A stretch of DNA of 44,388 bases. It comes from a virus. Under the pieces are notes generated by a model that was given only the letters and a program-made list of their open reading frames with translations, did not search any database and was not told the origin of the DNA. Positions 28,468 through 38,129 of the stretch are shown in pieces. The first letter of the stretch is position 1. Each line of letters opens with the position of its first letter. The translations under genes and the position numbers were made by a program. The stretch spans positions 1 to 44,388 of the IMG/VR virus record IMGVR_UViG_3300029448_007258; one strand, given 5' to 3'.

Positions 28468-29655
28468 TTATGAAAATACCATTATTTGTGGTACGTGTGT
28501 AATAAATTTACCACCACTTTCTATAAAATCTCGTTCTTTGTTTGCTATGGTATCTTTAAAATTCCAAGCACCTAAGAAAGCGTAATCGTAATCATTCAAG
28601 TCCACAGAATCTCTATCAACTACAGGTATGTGACTACCTGGAGCTAACAACCCCTGCTTATCAGGTGTAGTATCTGTAATACAATCAATTACAGAACCAT
28701 CAATACCACAATAGTTAAATACTGTTGTGGATTTAGATGTAGCACCTATACTGACTATCCTTTTACCATTATGTTTTAAATTAGTTAACTTTCTGTACAA
28801 TGTATCTTTAGACTCTTTAACTCTATTAGCAAATATTTCATAAGTCTGAAAATTACCGACACCGAATGTTTCTTCTTCTTTTAGGTTGTTGTAAACATTA
28901 GGTGATATGGTGTTGTCCGATGGAGTGTTTGGTTTTTTAGCATATATTCTGTTTGAACCACCATGAACTGATAAATTATCTACATCAAACATTACTAAAC
29001 CATTCTTCTTCAAAATATTATCCAAAGCCGTCACAGAAAATACATGCGCATGCTCATCATATATTTGGTCATAAGAACCTCTCTCCAACATTTTAAGTAA
29101 TGATGGATCTTCAAATACAAATACACCTTTGTCACTCAGTAAGTTAGCAGCTGCACTAAAACAATCATCTAAGTCTTGAATGTGGCATATACAATTAGCA
29201 GAGTAAATTAAATCCATTTTACCATCATTGTCTTTAATCTTCTCAGAAAGTTCTGCTGTCCAAAACTCTGTGCTAGTTTTGTATCCCATATCACCTGTGA
29301 TTTTAGCAAAGTTATCACAAGGTTCTACACATATAGAAGAATCTTTTGGAAAATTACTTATGAAAGGACCATCATTAGAACCTATCTCCAAAACTTTCTT
29401 TGGTTGAAACCTATTCTCTAACATTTGGGCAGTCTGTCTAAAATGATTAACCATCGGTGTAGATAATGATGTGTTGTATTTATAATCCTCATTGAACATT
29501 AACTCTGGCTTAACAAAGTCTTTCATAGAAACTAACTTAGTTTCCTCATCAAAAACTACCTTTAAATCAAAGAAGAACTCATCATTAATTTCATCCTCTT
29601 TTAAAAACTTATTTGCTATAGGCTGTCTACCTAAATCTAAAAACTCTTTCTTCAT
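28468..29655 (-). CDS. Sugar C-methyltransferase (TylC3/NovU type)
   Basis: 395 residues. KKVLEIGSNDGPFISNF is the SAM site, DPSLLKMLERGSYDQIYDEH and FSVTALDNIL mark the family, and the C-terminal third (ITDTTPDKQGLLAPGSHIPV) is the Methyltransf_14 domain. The N-terminal zinc-binding CxxC motif normally ahead of LDLGRQPIANKFL is missing: the protein starts at MKKEFLDLG. This enzyme adds a methyl branch to a sugar carbon. Confidence 0.88.
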   Translation of the reverse strand: MKKEFLDLGRQPIANKFLKEDEINDEFFFDLKVVFDEETKLVSMKDFVKPELMFNEDYKYNTSLSTPMVNHFRQTAQMLENRFQPKKVLEIGSNDGPFISNFPKDSSICVEPCDNFAKITGDMGYKTSTEFWTAELSEKIKDNDGKMDLIYSANCICHIQDLDDCFSAAANLLSDKGVFVFEDPSLLKMLERGSYDQIYDEHAHVFSVTALDNILKKNGLVMFDVDNLSVHGGSNRIYAKKPNTPSDNTISPNVYNNLKEEETFGVGNFQTYEIFANRVKESKDTLYRKLTNLKHNGKRIVSIGATSKSTTVFNYCGIDGSVIDCITDTTPDKQGLLAPGSHIPVVDRDSVDLNDYDYAFLGAWNFKDTIANKERDFIESGGKFITHVPQIMVFS

Positions 29656-30308
29656 CTAACTAACTCCTTATTTGTAAACAGTAAATCTTTCTGAACCACT
29701 ATATCTTTATCATAGTGTTCGCCGATACTAATACGTTCTTCAAAACCAATCCCATTCATATAGTCTATGGTTTCTTTATCTGTTGGTGCACCTATATTAT
29801 GTTCAATAAAAGAAACCTCTAATATAACTGCTTTAGCTTTACTAACTAAATTTTTACCACCTTTTAATATATCTATCTCAGAACCTTGGGTATCTAACTT
29901 TATTAAATCAAATACTGCATCATCCTCAAATAGATTATCTAACTTCTGTAAGGTTACTTTACTTTCTTGTACCAATTGTGGTATATCCCAATAATTATAT
30001 TCTTTGTAATAGGAATTACCCTCCGTATGTGGTTTGTCGGTTCTGGTGTAGAAAATAACCTCTCTTTCTTCATCACCTACAGCAGCTATTAAATACTTAT
30101 CACCATTCATCATGGCTAGTTTATCTAAAGCACTCTCGTGTAATGGATTAGATTCTATCATAAAAATACCCACATCTGACCAAACCCTTTTAGCCCAACT
30201 ATGAAACTGTCCAGAATGGGCTCCTATATCTAATATAGCGTTTGGGTAAATTCCAAATGAGTCATTAACCTCTTCCAATCTCATTGTCTCACCATTTCTA
30301 TAAGCCAT
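29652..30308 (-). CDS. FkbM-family methyltransferase
   Basis: 218 residues. NAILDIGAHSGQFHSWAKRV (motif I), TLQKLDNLF and DLIKLDTQGSEIDILKGGKN are typical of FkbM O-methyltransferases. Frequent in surface-polysaccharide loci of marine bacteria and large phages. It overlaps its upstream neighbour by 11 bases. Confidence 0.88.
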   Translation of the reverse strand: MAYRNGETMRLEEVNDSFGIYPNAILDIGAHSGQFHSWAKRVWSDVGIFMIESNPLHESALDKLAMMNGDKYLIAAVGDEEREVIFYTRTDKPHTEGNSYYKEYNYWDIPQLVQESKVTLQKLDNLFEDDAVFDLIKLDTQGSEIDILKGGKNLVSKAKAVILEVSFIEHNIGAPTDKETIDYMNGIGFEERISIGEHYDKDIVVQKDLLFTNKELVR

Positions 30309-31044
30309 TTAACATCTCCAATTTTTCAACATCCTTACACACTCTTTTTATATCTTCATAATATCTACCATGACCTTTTGCTGGATTCACTCCCCATGGT
30401 TTGTGTAATCCAAATGGTGCTTTATCATCTAATGGATTAATGTATCCATTATCTATTGAAAAGCTTATCACATCTTTCACCTTTGGTTTAGTCCTTATCC
30501 TATCTGTTACAAAGTAATCCTCACAAGGATTTCCACCCCTATCTAAATATGGCTGTAATTCGTTTTTAATTATATCCAACATAAAACTTTTCTTTCTAAT
30601 TGACAACCCACCATTCATAACTCTATCATAAGATTCGTCAATAGATCTAGGATTAAAGCTACCACCCCACCATCCACCGATATAATCAAAGTGTTCAAAG
30701 TCTTTAACATTGTATTCTGAATTAGTACATAGCATCGAATCACATTCAAAATACAATACAGTTTCACCAACCACCTTATTCCAAAAATCTTCTGTCAACA
30801 TAATCTCTAAGCTAGAATCATCAGCACTAATTGACTCTATATTAAGATTAGTAAATGTTGTTTTCTTTTTGACATTACTCAAAAAATCATCATCAAACAT
30901 AATATCATTAATATAATCGTAGTTATTAGAGCCATGAAATATCTGTAACTTCCACTCATCTGGTAGAATAGACATAACATTACTCAATACAAATGGAAGA
31001 GCCATGTGTTTTCTTGTCTCCACTATTACTGCTACTTTTTCCAT
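30298..31044 (-). CDS. DUF5672-type putative glycosyltransferase
   Basis: 248 residues. VLYFECDSMLCTN supplies an acid pair, FDYIGGWWGG and RVMNGGLSIRKKSFMLDIIK are the characteristic DUF5672 segments, and a conserved CEDYFVT follows. These proteins look like GT-A enzymes. Donor unknown. Confidence 0.75.
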   Translation of the reverse strand: MEKVAVIVETRKHMALPFVLSNVMSILPDEWKLQIFHGSNNYDYINDIMFDDDFLSNVKKKTTFTNLNIESISADDSSLEIMLTEDFWNKVVGETVLYFECDSMLCTNSEYNVKDFEHFDYIGGWWGGSFNPRSIDESYDRVMNGGLSIRKKSFMLDIIKNELQPYLDRGGNPCEDYFVTDRIRTKPKVKDVISFSIDNGYINPLDDKAPFGLHKPWGVNPAKGHGRYYEDIKRVCKDVEKLEMLNGL

Positions 31045-32672
31045 GCTTTACTCACCAAAATACCATAGTCTCTAAAGTATAGATAGTCTATATTAGTTCT
31101 TAAAAAACAATCCAATGCGTGTTCTGGAGTTTCTACTATAGGTTCTCTATCGTTAAAGCTTGTGTTAAGAACTATTGGAACACCAGTCCTTTCTCTAAAC
31201 TTATCTATGAAATTATAATACCATTCATTATCTTCCTTACTGACAGTTTGTAATCTAGCCGTATCATCGAAGTGAACTACTGCTGGAACTTTTTCAGACA
31301 TACCCTCTTTAAATTTCATAGCTAAATTCATATACGGACTGTCAGCATCATGAACAAACCAATCCTTAACATAATCCCTCAGTACCGATGGAGCAAATGG
31401 TCTGAACCATTGTCTATGTTTAACCCTTTCATTGACTATATCTTTTGTTTCTGCGTGTGTCGGGTCAGCTAAAATACTTCTATTACCTAAAGCCCTTCTA
31501 CCCGATTCCGAACCACCACCGAATACCGATATTATTTTCTTATTAATCATTGTTTGTACTACATAATCATCATCAGCCCCTATGACTTCAATTTCATCTT
31601 CTCTTTCTTTTATAGCAGCCTCAACCTCACTTTCTGAATATGTATAACCCAAATATGGACTCCAATTCTGTGGCGTATCTTTTATTCTTGGATTATCTAA
31701 TATATGATGCCATACATATCTAGAAGAACCTAAAGATAATCCAGCATCATATGGTATTGGATCTACAAATATATTTATACCAGGAAACCAATCTAACATC
31801 TTACCTACAGATACACAATTAAGACTTACCCCACCTGATAGACATAGGTTTTTTGGTTTGTGTTCTTCGATGTATGGAGTTAATAAGGCTCTGATAACTT
31901 TCTCTGTTTCTTTTTGTAGAGAGGCTGATATGTCAAACCTATTCTGTTCTTCTTTATCAGCTTCTTTTTTTAGATAATCAAAGTCTATCGAACCTGCGCC
32001 ATCTCCACCAAATAAACCATCTGTTAGTTTATTTTCAAAGTAAGACATATACTTTTCTGGATTCCCCAAAGCAGCCATTCCCATTACAGTACCTGCTTGG
32101 TCTCCTCTTGGGTCTCTCCAAGTTCCAAGACCAAATATTTTACTTGTACACATAGACCAATCTTTTCCTAAATTTATAGCTCCATTTGGAATTATTTCTA
32201 ATGGTTTTATTTTATTTCCCTTACCACTCCAAAAAGTAGTACAGGTTACCAAAGCATTTTTAATCGTATCAATATCAGATTTATTATGTAACGAGCCATC
32301 TCCATTGTCAATACCACCACCATCAATTGTAACAATCAATGCCTCTTCATAGTCGCTAGTAAAAAAAGCATTAGCTGCATGAGATTGGTGGTGACCTATG
32401 ATATAAAGTTCTCCACCATTTTTTTCAATTATCTCTTGACATCTATTGAAAGAATCCATATATTTGTTATCAACCATACCACCAGTACGATGTGTCACCA
32501 TATATTTTATATCATCTAAATCATTTTCATTATCTAAAAAGAATTGTATTGAATTAGCAACTGAGTTTTTTCTTCTGTTAAATCTTTCCAATTCATTGTG
32601 TATTGTTGGTATACCATCTTCTAATATACTATAAGCTGAATCATGTCCGCTGTGAAACCCTACTATTTTCAT
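31032..32672 (-). CDS. NodU/CmcH-type carbamoyltransferase
   Basis: 546 residues, full length. MKIVGFHSGHDSAYSILEDG, GHHQSHAANAF (93-103) and a C-terminal YrdC-like/transferase part with GGGSESGRRALGNRSILADP and FRPFAPSVLRDY. The His-x3-His metal site is intact. It moves a carbamoyl group from carbamoyl phosphate to a hydroxyl, here probably a sugar. An unusual phage cargo. Confidence 0.9.
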   Translation of the reverse strand: MKIVGFHSGHDSAYSILEDGIPTIHNELERFNRRKNSVANSIQFFLDNENDLDDIKYMVTHRTGGMVDNKYMDSFNRCQEIIEKNGGELYIIGHHQSHAANAFFTSDYEEALIVTIDGGGIDNGDGSLHNKSDIDTIKNALVTCTTFWSGKGNKIKPLEIIPNGAINLGKDWSMCTSKIFGLGTWRDPRGDQAGTVMGMAALGNPEKYMSYFENKLTDGLFGGDGAGSIDFDYLKKEADKEEQNRFDISASLQKETEKVIRALLTPYIEEHKPKNLCLSGGVSLNCVSVGKMLDWFPGINIFVDPIPYDAGLSLGSSRYVWHHILDNPRIKDTPQNWSPYLGYTYSESEVEAAIKEREDEIEVIGADDDYVVQTMINKKIISVFGGGSESGRRALGNRSILADPTHAETKDIVNERVKHRQWFRPFAPSVLRDYVKDWFVHDADSPYMNLAMKFKEGMSEKVPAVVHFDDTARLQTVSKEDNEWYYNFIDKFRERTGVPIVLNTSFNDREPIVETPEHALDCFLRTNIDYLYFRDYGILVSKAWKK

Positions 32673-33433
32673 TAATCTATTCTCCTCTCTAAATAATGGT
32701 CTTGAACATTTGTATGACCAACATGTAATATTATCTCATTACCACAACCTATATGTCCACTACCAACTCCCCATTGTATCGGCATTGAATATGGATTTAT
32801 TCCAGATTCCCAAGCAGCTCTACTCATATGTAATGGTGCTCTAACATTGGGATGTTTTTCAGACATCTGTAATTTTAATTCTTCTAAATATTTCCTAGCT
32901 CTTTTATTTGTTGTATCAAAACTAGTCCACCACAAATCATAAGTTAATAAATTACCCCTACTCTCATCCTCATCTAAGTAATAGTCACCATTGTTTCCAC
33001 GAGTATGAATACCATCAACCTTTACTAATTGTCTTTCATTGGTAGGAACACATACTCCAAACTTTTTAGTGATAGGTAGTAAAGTTTTTACCTCATCGGA
33101 TGCAAACATCAAATCCGAATCCATAGATATAGCAATATCAGCCTTTGATTCAAGTAACCCACATACCTCATAATAGTCACAGCAAAACCATCCCCAATAT
33201 GAATGACTTTTAGAGAAAGGGCTATCGTTTTCCACATCTACAACCCTAACTTCAACATCATCATAATCATCACCTATTTCAGGACAATCAGTATATAATG
33301 TAAGTTTAGCATTAGGAAATTGTTCTTTAACCGATAAGTATGTTGGATCCAATCTACCCATTCCACCAAATTTTAAATTATTATTGTTATTTCTATTAGA
33401 ACCAAACTCTGCAAATATTATTTCTAATTCCAT
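32672..33433 (-). CDS. GT-A-like glycosyltransferase
   Basis: 253 residues. ADIAISMDSDLMFASDEVKT carries D-S-D as the metal/nucleotide site; IQWGVGSGHIGCGNEIILHV is near the C-terminus. AAGGAA lies ahead of the ATG. It follows a 42-base gap, the only break in this part of the sugar run. Family unnamed. Confidence 0.65.
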   Translation of the reverse strand: MELEIIFAEFGSNRNNNNNLKFGGMGRLDPTYLSVKEQFPNAKLTLYTDCPEIGDDYDDVEVRVVDVENDSPFSKSHSYWGWFCCDYYEVCGLLESKADIAISMDSDLMFASDEVKTLLPITKKFGVCVPTNERQLVKVDGIHTRGNNGDYYLDEDESRGNLLTYDLWWTSFDTTNKRARKYLEELKLQMSEKHPNVRAPLHMSRAAWESGINPYSMPIQWGVGSGHIGCGNEIILHVGHTNVQDHYLERRID

Positions 33434-33475
33434 TTATAACTTCCTTATTTATATATAAATATATACAACTATTCT

Positions 33476-34615
33476 TTAATACAATATTTTTTTAATTTCT
33501 TGACTAACTTCTTTTGATTTAATCAAAGTCATACACTTACCATCATACGGACAAGGGAATTGGTCGTGGCAGCTTAAACAATCCAATTCCTTTCTGACAA
33601 ACTTTTTTCCAAGACCAAGCAAATCTGTTTCTTGATAAGGTGTAGGTCCATAAAAGGTAATGATGTTCTTTTTAAATGTAATGGCTAGATGTAAAGCCAT
33701 CGTATCACCTGTAACAACTACCTTAGATAAGTTTACTAAAAAACAAAACTCTTCTATTGTGTATTTGTCTGTAGTATTAATAATATTATCAGATGTATAT
33801 GAATTTGATAGTTTATAATTTCTTCTTATTTCATCTTGACCACCAGCTAATATTATCTTATTATTTGAATCTTTTAGTAAGTCACCAATTAATTCTTCGT
33901 AACCATCATATGTCCATTTTTTATGTGGAAACACAGGACCACATCCGGTGTTTAGTAAAATTAGATTATCAGCTGATGTAATATTATTCTCTTTACAGAA
34001 CTTAGACTCAAATTGTTTATACTTAGAATCATCCAAGTTAACAATCATTCTCTCATTATCAAACTCTAACTCAGAAGCCTCAAATATCATTTCTTGATAA
34101 GTCTTTGTATTACTTTGTTTAGCTCCCCAATTGTCTAGACAAATATCATAGTGATATTTAGTTCCATCGTTCAGAGGGAAAGGATAACCATCGGTAGATA
34201 AACCATAACCTCGCTTATCATTTGAATTAAATAATGTAATCATAGATGTTGCTTTTGAATCTTTGTCTAAATTTATTATTGTATCAAACTCTTGGCATTG
34301 TAATGCCCTTACAGTCTCATCATTGTATGAAAGCACTTCATCAATAAACTTATTACCTTTTAAGAAAAAAATAGATTGAGGTTGAGTTAACCAAATTAGC
34401 TTACAATTCGGATATTTCTTTTTAATTCCCTCTGCTAAGGGTGTACATCTTATAACATCACCCAAAGCATCTAATTTTATCAGTAATATTCTATGTGAGT
34501 ATTTTTCGTAGTAAGGACTGTTACTATCCCAACAGTCATGCTTTCTATCTAACCAATAATATTCACAGGGCCTATCACCTTTGAACTTCTTACACGAGCC
34601 AGTCTTTGAAATCAC
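33476..34615 (-). CDS. ADP-heptose-type glycosyltransferase (GT9)
   Basis: 379 residues. RILLIKLDALGDVIRCTPLA (about 43-62) is the GT9 opening; LILLNTGCGPVFPHKKWTYD and VVTGDTMALHLAITFKKNII followed by FYGPT are the donor-binding half. A Cys-rich N-terminus (about 1-35) and a Cys-rich tail (LDCLSCHDQFPCPYDGKCMT) suggest a bound metal. It neighbours heptose-biosynthesis genes, consistent with heptosyltransferase. Confidence 0.85.
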   Translation of the reverse strand: MISKTGSCKKFKGDRPCEYYWLDRKHDCWDSNSPYYEKYSHRILLIKLDALGDVIRCTPLAEGIKKKYPNCKLIWLTQPQSIFFLKGNKFIDEVLSYNDETVRALQCQEFDTIINLDKDSKATSMITLFNSNDKRGYGLSTDGYPFPLNDGTKYHYDICLDNWGAKQSNTKTYQEMIFEASELEFDNERMIVNLDDSKYKQFESKFCKENNITSADNLILLNTGCGPVFPHKKWTYDGYEELIGDLLKDSNNKIILAGGQDEIRRNYKLSNSYTSDNIINTTDKYTIEEFCFLVNLSKVVVTGDTMALHLAITFKKNIITFYGPTPYQETDLLGLGKKFVRKELDCLSCHDQFPCPYDGKCMTLIKSKEVSQEIKKILY

Positions 34616-35255
34616 TTAAAAAACCCTTTACTGAATAGTCTGTCATTGGATGTTCTAAGATGCCTGGAAATAAGTTGTAACCAGCAGTAACAATGTGACC
34701 ACCAGCTGCCCAAGACTGCACTATATCCCTTTCCTTTCTTATACTACCAACTATAATTTCAGAATTTATATTATTTTTATCAAAATTATTTCTTACATTT
34801 GTAAGAACTTTCAATGGATTTCCACCATAGTCTAATAACCTATTATAAAATAGTGAAACGTATCTAGCCCCAGCCAATGCTGCTAACTCCATCTGAGCTT
34901 CAGTAAAACAGCAAGTTACATTTACATCAATATCCTCTTTGTGTAATTTACTAACCACTTCAAGTTCTTCATAACCAACAGGTATTTTAATATTTAAATT
35001 TTCATATTCTAATGCATCATATATTTCTAATGCTTGTGAATACATCTCAGCTGGCTTTTCTGCAAATACCTCAACACTTAATGGAACGTTATCATACTCC
35101 TCACAAATTTCTGTAATTTTATCAATATGTTTTATGAAATCTGATTTCGGTTCTTTTGACATTAATGATGGATTCGTAGTAACACCACTAACAAACCCTT
35201 TTTTTAATGTTTCTTCGATATGTTCTAAATTAGCTGTATCTATAAAAAATTCCAT
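34590..35255 (-). CDS. talC: Transaldolase (TalC/FSA type)
   Basis: 221 residues, complete. Asp6, TTNPS (26-30), NIKIPV with Schiff-base Lys90, CCFTEAQMELAALAGARYVS and GSIRKERDI match small transaldolases. Cyanophages carry related genes to boost the pentose phosphate flow. Here the neighbours are heptose genes, so making or draining sedoheptulose 7-phosphate may be its role. Confidence 0.9.
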   Translation of the reverse strand: MEFFIDTANLEHIEETLKKGFVSGVTTNPSLMSKEPKSDFIKHIDKITEICEEYDNVPLSVEVFAEKPAEMYSQALEIYDALEYENLNIKIPVGYEELEVVSKLHKEDIDVNVTCCFTEAQMELAALAGARYVSLFYNRLLDYGGNPLKVLTNVRNNFDKNNINSEIIVGSIRKERDIVQSWAAGGHIVTAGYNLFPGILEHPMTDYSVKGFLSDFKDWLV

Positions 35256-35257
35256 AA

Positions 35258-35677
35258 TTACTCCTTATCTTCTATGAATTTATAACTGTGTCCATCTTCC
35301 ACTAAGTGTGAATCTCCATCATCATCTTTAGTGGAAGCTTCTATTATTACTGTGTCCTCTAATGCCATTCTCATATGCATTAAACCTGGTTTTATGTGAA
35401 ATACATCACCTTTTTGTAGTATGATAGATTTGTTTTTAGCTCTTCCAACTCTTAAACCAACTTTTAACAAACCTGAATCAATATAGTATGATTCAACTTT
35501 TTTTACGTGATATTCTAAACTACTCTGTGAACCCTTTCTCATAAAAATCTTTTTTACACTATAATCATCTGTTTCAAATAGCGTGTCCATATGTCCCCAA
35601 TATTTATCAATACTTTTTATTGGTTTCTCTATCGGTGGAATATCTGTTATCCCATATTCAATTTCTTTATTGTCCAT
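35258..35677 (-). CDS. Cupin, mannose-6-phosphate isomerase type II-like
   Basis: ATG 35677 gives 139 residues (upstream start 35719 is possible). KYWGHMDTLF, MRKGSQSSLEYHVKKVESYY and LQKGDVFHIKPGLMHMRMAL form the single cupin barrel of type II phosphomannose isomerase relatives; one or two metal His remain. Possible sugar isomerase or epimerase. Confidence 0.75.
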   Translation of the reverse strand: MDNKEIEYGITDIPPIEKPIKSIDKYWGHMDTLFETDDYSVKKIFMRKGSQSSLEYHVKKVESYYIDSGLLKVGLRVGRAKNKSIILQKGDVFHIKPGLMHMRMALEDTVIIEASTKDDDGDSHLVEDGHSYKFIEDKE

Positions 35678-36347
35678 AATAACTATTTTCTCCGTGTTTT
35701 CTAAAAAAGTGTTTGTCAATTAAATTGGTATCCATTTTAACATCGGTAAGTATACAAGTACGATAAGCTAACTTAGCAACGTGTTCTAAAACTATAGCAT
35801 TTTCTACAGCATCTATTATAGACTCACCCCACACTACTGGCCCGTGACTTGGTAAAAGAGCAGCTTTCATATGTAATGGATTTATCTTATTTTCTTTAAA
35901 AAAGTTTACTATAGACTTACCACTATTCTTTTCAAAGTCATTGTCTATTTCATTTTTGGTTAAATCATTTACTACTGGAATTTCACCATAAAAGTAATCA
36001 GAATGTGTTGTTCCCACACAAGGTATTGGTAGTTTAGATTGTGAAAATATAGTAGCATATTCAGAGTGAGTATGTACTACGCTCGTAACACCATCAAATC
36101 CTTTGTATATTTCTAAATGTATGTCCGTGTCTACTGACGGCTTGTATTCAGATTCGATTTGGTATTTTTCTTTATTTGACATAGCAACCGTAACTAAATC
36201 ACTCCATCCTAAATCTTGAACAGGAACTCCTGATGGTGTTATAGTAACTAAATCTTTGTTAGTATCACTTCTAAAACTGACATTTCCCCAAGAACCAATT
36301 ACCAAACCACTTTCACATATTTTTTTATATCCATCGTACACATTCAT
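35667..36347 (-). CDS. Class II aldolase/AraD-family protein
   Basis: 226 residues. GSWGNVSFRS, TPSG, VVHTHSEYATIFSQSKLPIP (zinc His pair) and LPSHGPVVWG are the class II aldolase/adducin motifs; the third zinc His lies in LEHVAK. It acts on sugar phosphates as aldolase or 4-epimerase. Position between kinase and cupin genes suggests sugar-phosphate supply. Confidence 0.86.
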   Translation of the reverse strand: MNVYDGYKKICESGLVIGSWGNVSFRSDTNKDLVTITPSGVPVQDLGWSDLVTVAMSNKEKYQIESEYKPSVDTDIHLEIYKGFDGVTSVVHTHSEYATIFSQSKLPIPCVGTTHSDYFYGEIPVVNDLTKNEIDNDFEKNSGKSIVNFFKENKINPLHMKAALLPSHGPVVWGESIIDAVENAIVLEHVAKLAYRTCILTDVKMDTNLIDKHFFRKHGENSYYGQ

Positions 36348-37288
36348 TAGATATTCTCCAAATAATATTTTAGTTGTTTTTTCTTCGGACAGATTGTTCC
36401 GTGATTTTCAACAGACAGTCCAGCCCAACAATTACTAATAAATAGTGAATCTTCTGGAGACTCTTTCCAATTTGTTAAACATAAGGCAGAAATAAAACTA
36501 TCCCCAGCACCACATGGGTCTACCTCTTCAATGTCTATAACTTCACTATGATATTTCTCACCACCCATAAATAAAGTAGAACCACCCCTGCCACTTGTAA
36601 CACAAATATCACAACCAAATATTTGCGGTAAATCTTCTATAGATTGATTTTTACCTAAATTAAATTCAGCTTCTAATTTATTCATAACGATTAAATCAGC
36701 ACCTTTAAAATTAATATGATTTGAAACTAGTCCCCTACCATAATCTGATATCTGTGAACTAACAACTATTGGTATTGATTTTTTATTTAGAACAGGCATC
36801 AATCTATTTAAAAAATCTTTTGTGAACAAACCATGTCTGTAATCTATCAACATTACAACATCGAATTTATCATCTAATGTATCCTCTATATTTTTAATCA
36901 TCTTATCTATTGATTCTTTCTTTATAGATTTATTATCTATTACATTTACCTGTAAATGTTTGTAATTAGAGCCGCCCCTTTCAATCCAAAACCTTTCTTT
37001 AATAGTATTTTTTCTATCATCTTCAACCACACTGTGTAGTTTAATATCCTTTATAGATTCATAGGTTTTTGTATACTCATCATCTCCAAGCAAAGTTAAG
37101 AAAGTTATATCAGCTCCAAGCTCTTTTAGATTACTGACAACATTTGCAGAACCACCAAACGTATGTTTCTTTTCTATAAGTTTGGATTTTAATGTGGGAG
37201 TTTCTAATGATAAACCTACAGCTTTAGCATAAGTCCAAACATCCAATATGACATCTCCTATCACAAGAACCTTTTTGTTATTAATCAT
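36347..37288 (-). CDS. hldA: Heptose-phosphate kinase (HldE N-domain/HldA, PfkB fold)
   Basis: 313 residues. KVLVIGDVILDVWTYAKAVG, TFGGSANVVSNLKELGADIT and the ATP motif VDPCGAGDSFISALCL identify the PfkB family, and the overall order fits the HldE kinase domain that makes heptose 1,7-bisphosphate. In this phage the adenylyltransferase half is a separate, RpiB-fused gene directly upstream in transcription. Confidence 0.85.
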   Translation of the reverse strand: MINNKKVLVIGDVILDVWTYAKAVGLSLETPTLKSKLIEKKHTFGGSANVVSNLKELGADITFLTLLGDDEYTKTYESIKDIKLHSVVEDDRKNTIKERFWIERGGSNYKHLQVNVIDNKSIKKESIDKMIKNIEDTLDDKFDVVMLIDYRHGLFTKDFLNRLMPVLNKKSIPIVVSSQISDYGRGLVSNHINFKGADLIVMNKLEAEFNLGKNQSIEDLPQIFGCDICVTSGRGGSTLFMGGEKYHSEVIDIEEVDPCGAGDSFISALCLTNWKESPEDSLFISNCWAGLSVENHGTICPKKKQLKYYLENI

Positions 37289-38129
37289 TATATCCCTTTA
37301 TTTTTTCTATAACATCTGTAGTAGATTTATCCGTTACTATTGGAAATATTTTTATGATTACATCTTCATTTATATCATCCCTTTCCCTTATCTCATCAGC
37401 AGTAAATTCACCACCTCTGACTACGACATCAGGATTAACACTTTCTCTAATACTTTTTGGATTAATATCATCAAAAATAACAACCTCATCAACACAATCA
37501 AGAGCTTGTATAACTGCCTTTCTGTCATTTTCAGAATTAATTGGTCTATCATCACCTTTTAACTTTTTAATAGAGTCATCAGAGTTTATAGCAACAATTA
37601 ATCTATCTCCGAATGTTTTAGCAAACTGTAGTAAACCTATATGTCCTGTATGTAATATATCAAAACACCCATTGGTAAAAACAATTTTATTAGGTTTTTG
37701 TTCTGAAATCTTCTCTACCCTCTTAACATGCCTACCTTCTCCAAATGGAGTTGAAATCCAAGAATCAACTATTTGTAAAGACTGTTTTTCGGTTGTTATC
37801 CAAGAACCAAGACATATAACATTTGAATCATTGTGTTCTCTAGTTAGTGGTGCTGTTTCTAAATTATGAACCAACGAGCCTCTTACATTTTTAAACCTAT
37901 TAACTGCTATACTCATACCAACACCAGTTCCACATATAAGTATACCAAAATCAGCGTCTTTTTTATCAACTATACTACCTAACTGATAGGCATAATCTGT
38001 ATAATCTACACTATTACTACCATCAGGCCCTAAGTCTATACAACTATAACCATTATCCTTTAAATATTCATACAATACTTTTTTTAATTCTACACCATTG
38101 TGGTCAGCTGCCAGTACTATTGTTTTCAT
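37281..38129 (-). CDS. Fusion: RpiB-family isomerase + heptose 1-phosphate adenylyltransferase
   Basis: 282 residues. Residues 1-142 are a full RpiB/LacAB isomerase: AADHNG (7-12), ICGTGVGMSIAVNRF (65-79, catalytic Cys66), REHNDSNVICLG (97-108) and EGRHVKRV. Residues 149-282 are an HldE-type cytidylyltransferase-fold adenylyltransferase: TNGCFDILHTGHIGLL (H160-x2-H163), VVRGGEF (237-243), STTDVIEKI (269-277). I know of no standard fusion of this kind. The isomerase may replace GmhA in converting sedoheptulose 7-phosphate, feeding the HldA-like kinase next door. Confidence 0.88.
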   Translation of the reverse strand: MKTIVLAADHNGVELKKVLYEYLKDNGYSCIDLGPDGSNSVDYTDYAYQLGSIVDKKDADFGILICGTGVGMSIAVNRFKNVRGSLVHNLETAPLTREHNDSNVICLGSWITTEKQSLQIVDSWISTPFGEGRHVKRVEKISEQKPNKIVFTNGCFDILHTGHIGLLQFAKTFGDRLIVAINSDDSIKKLKGDDRPINSENDRKAVIQALDCVDEVVIFDDINPKSIRESVNPDVVVRGGEFTADEIRERDDINEDVIIKIFPIVTDKSTTDVIEKIKGYND

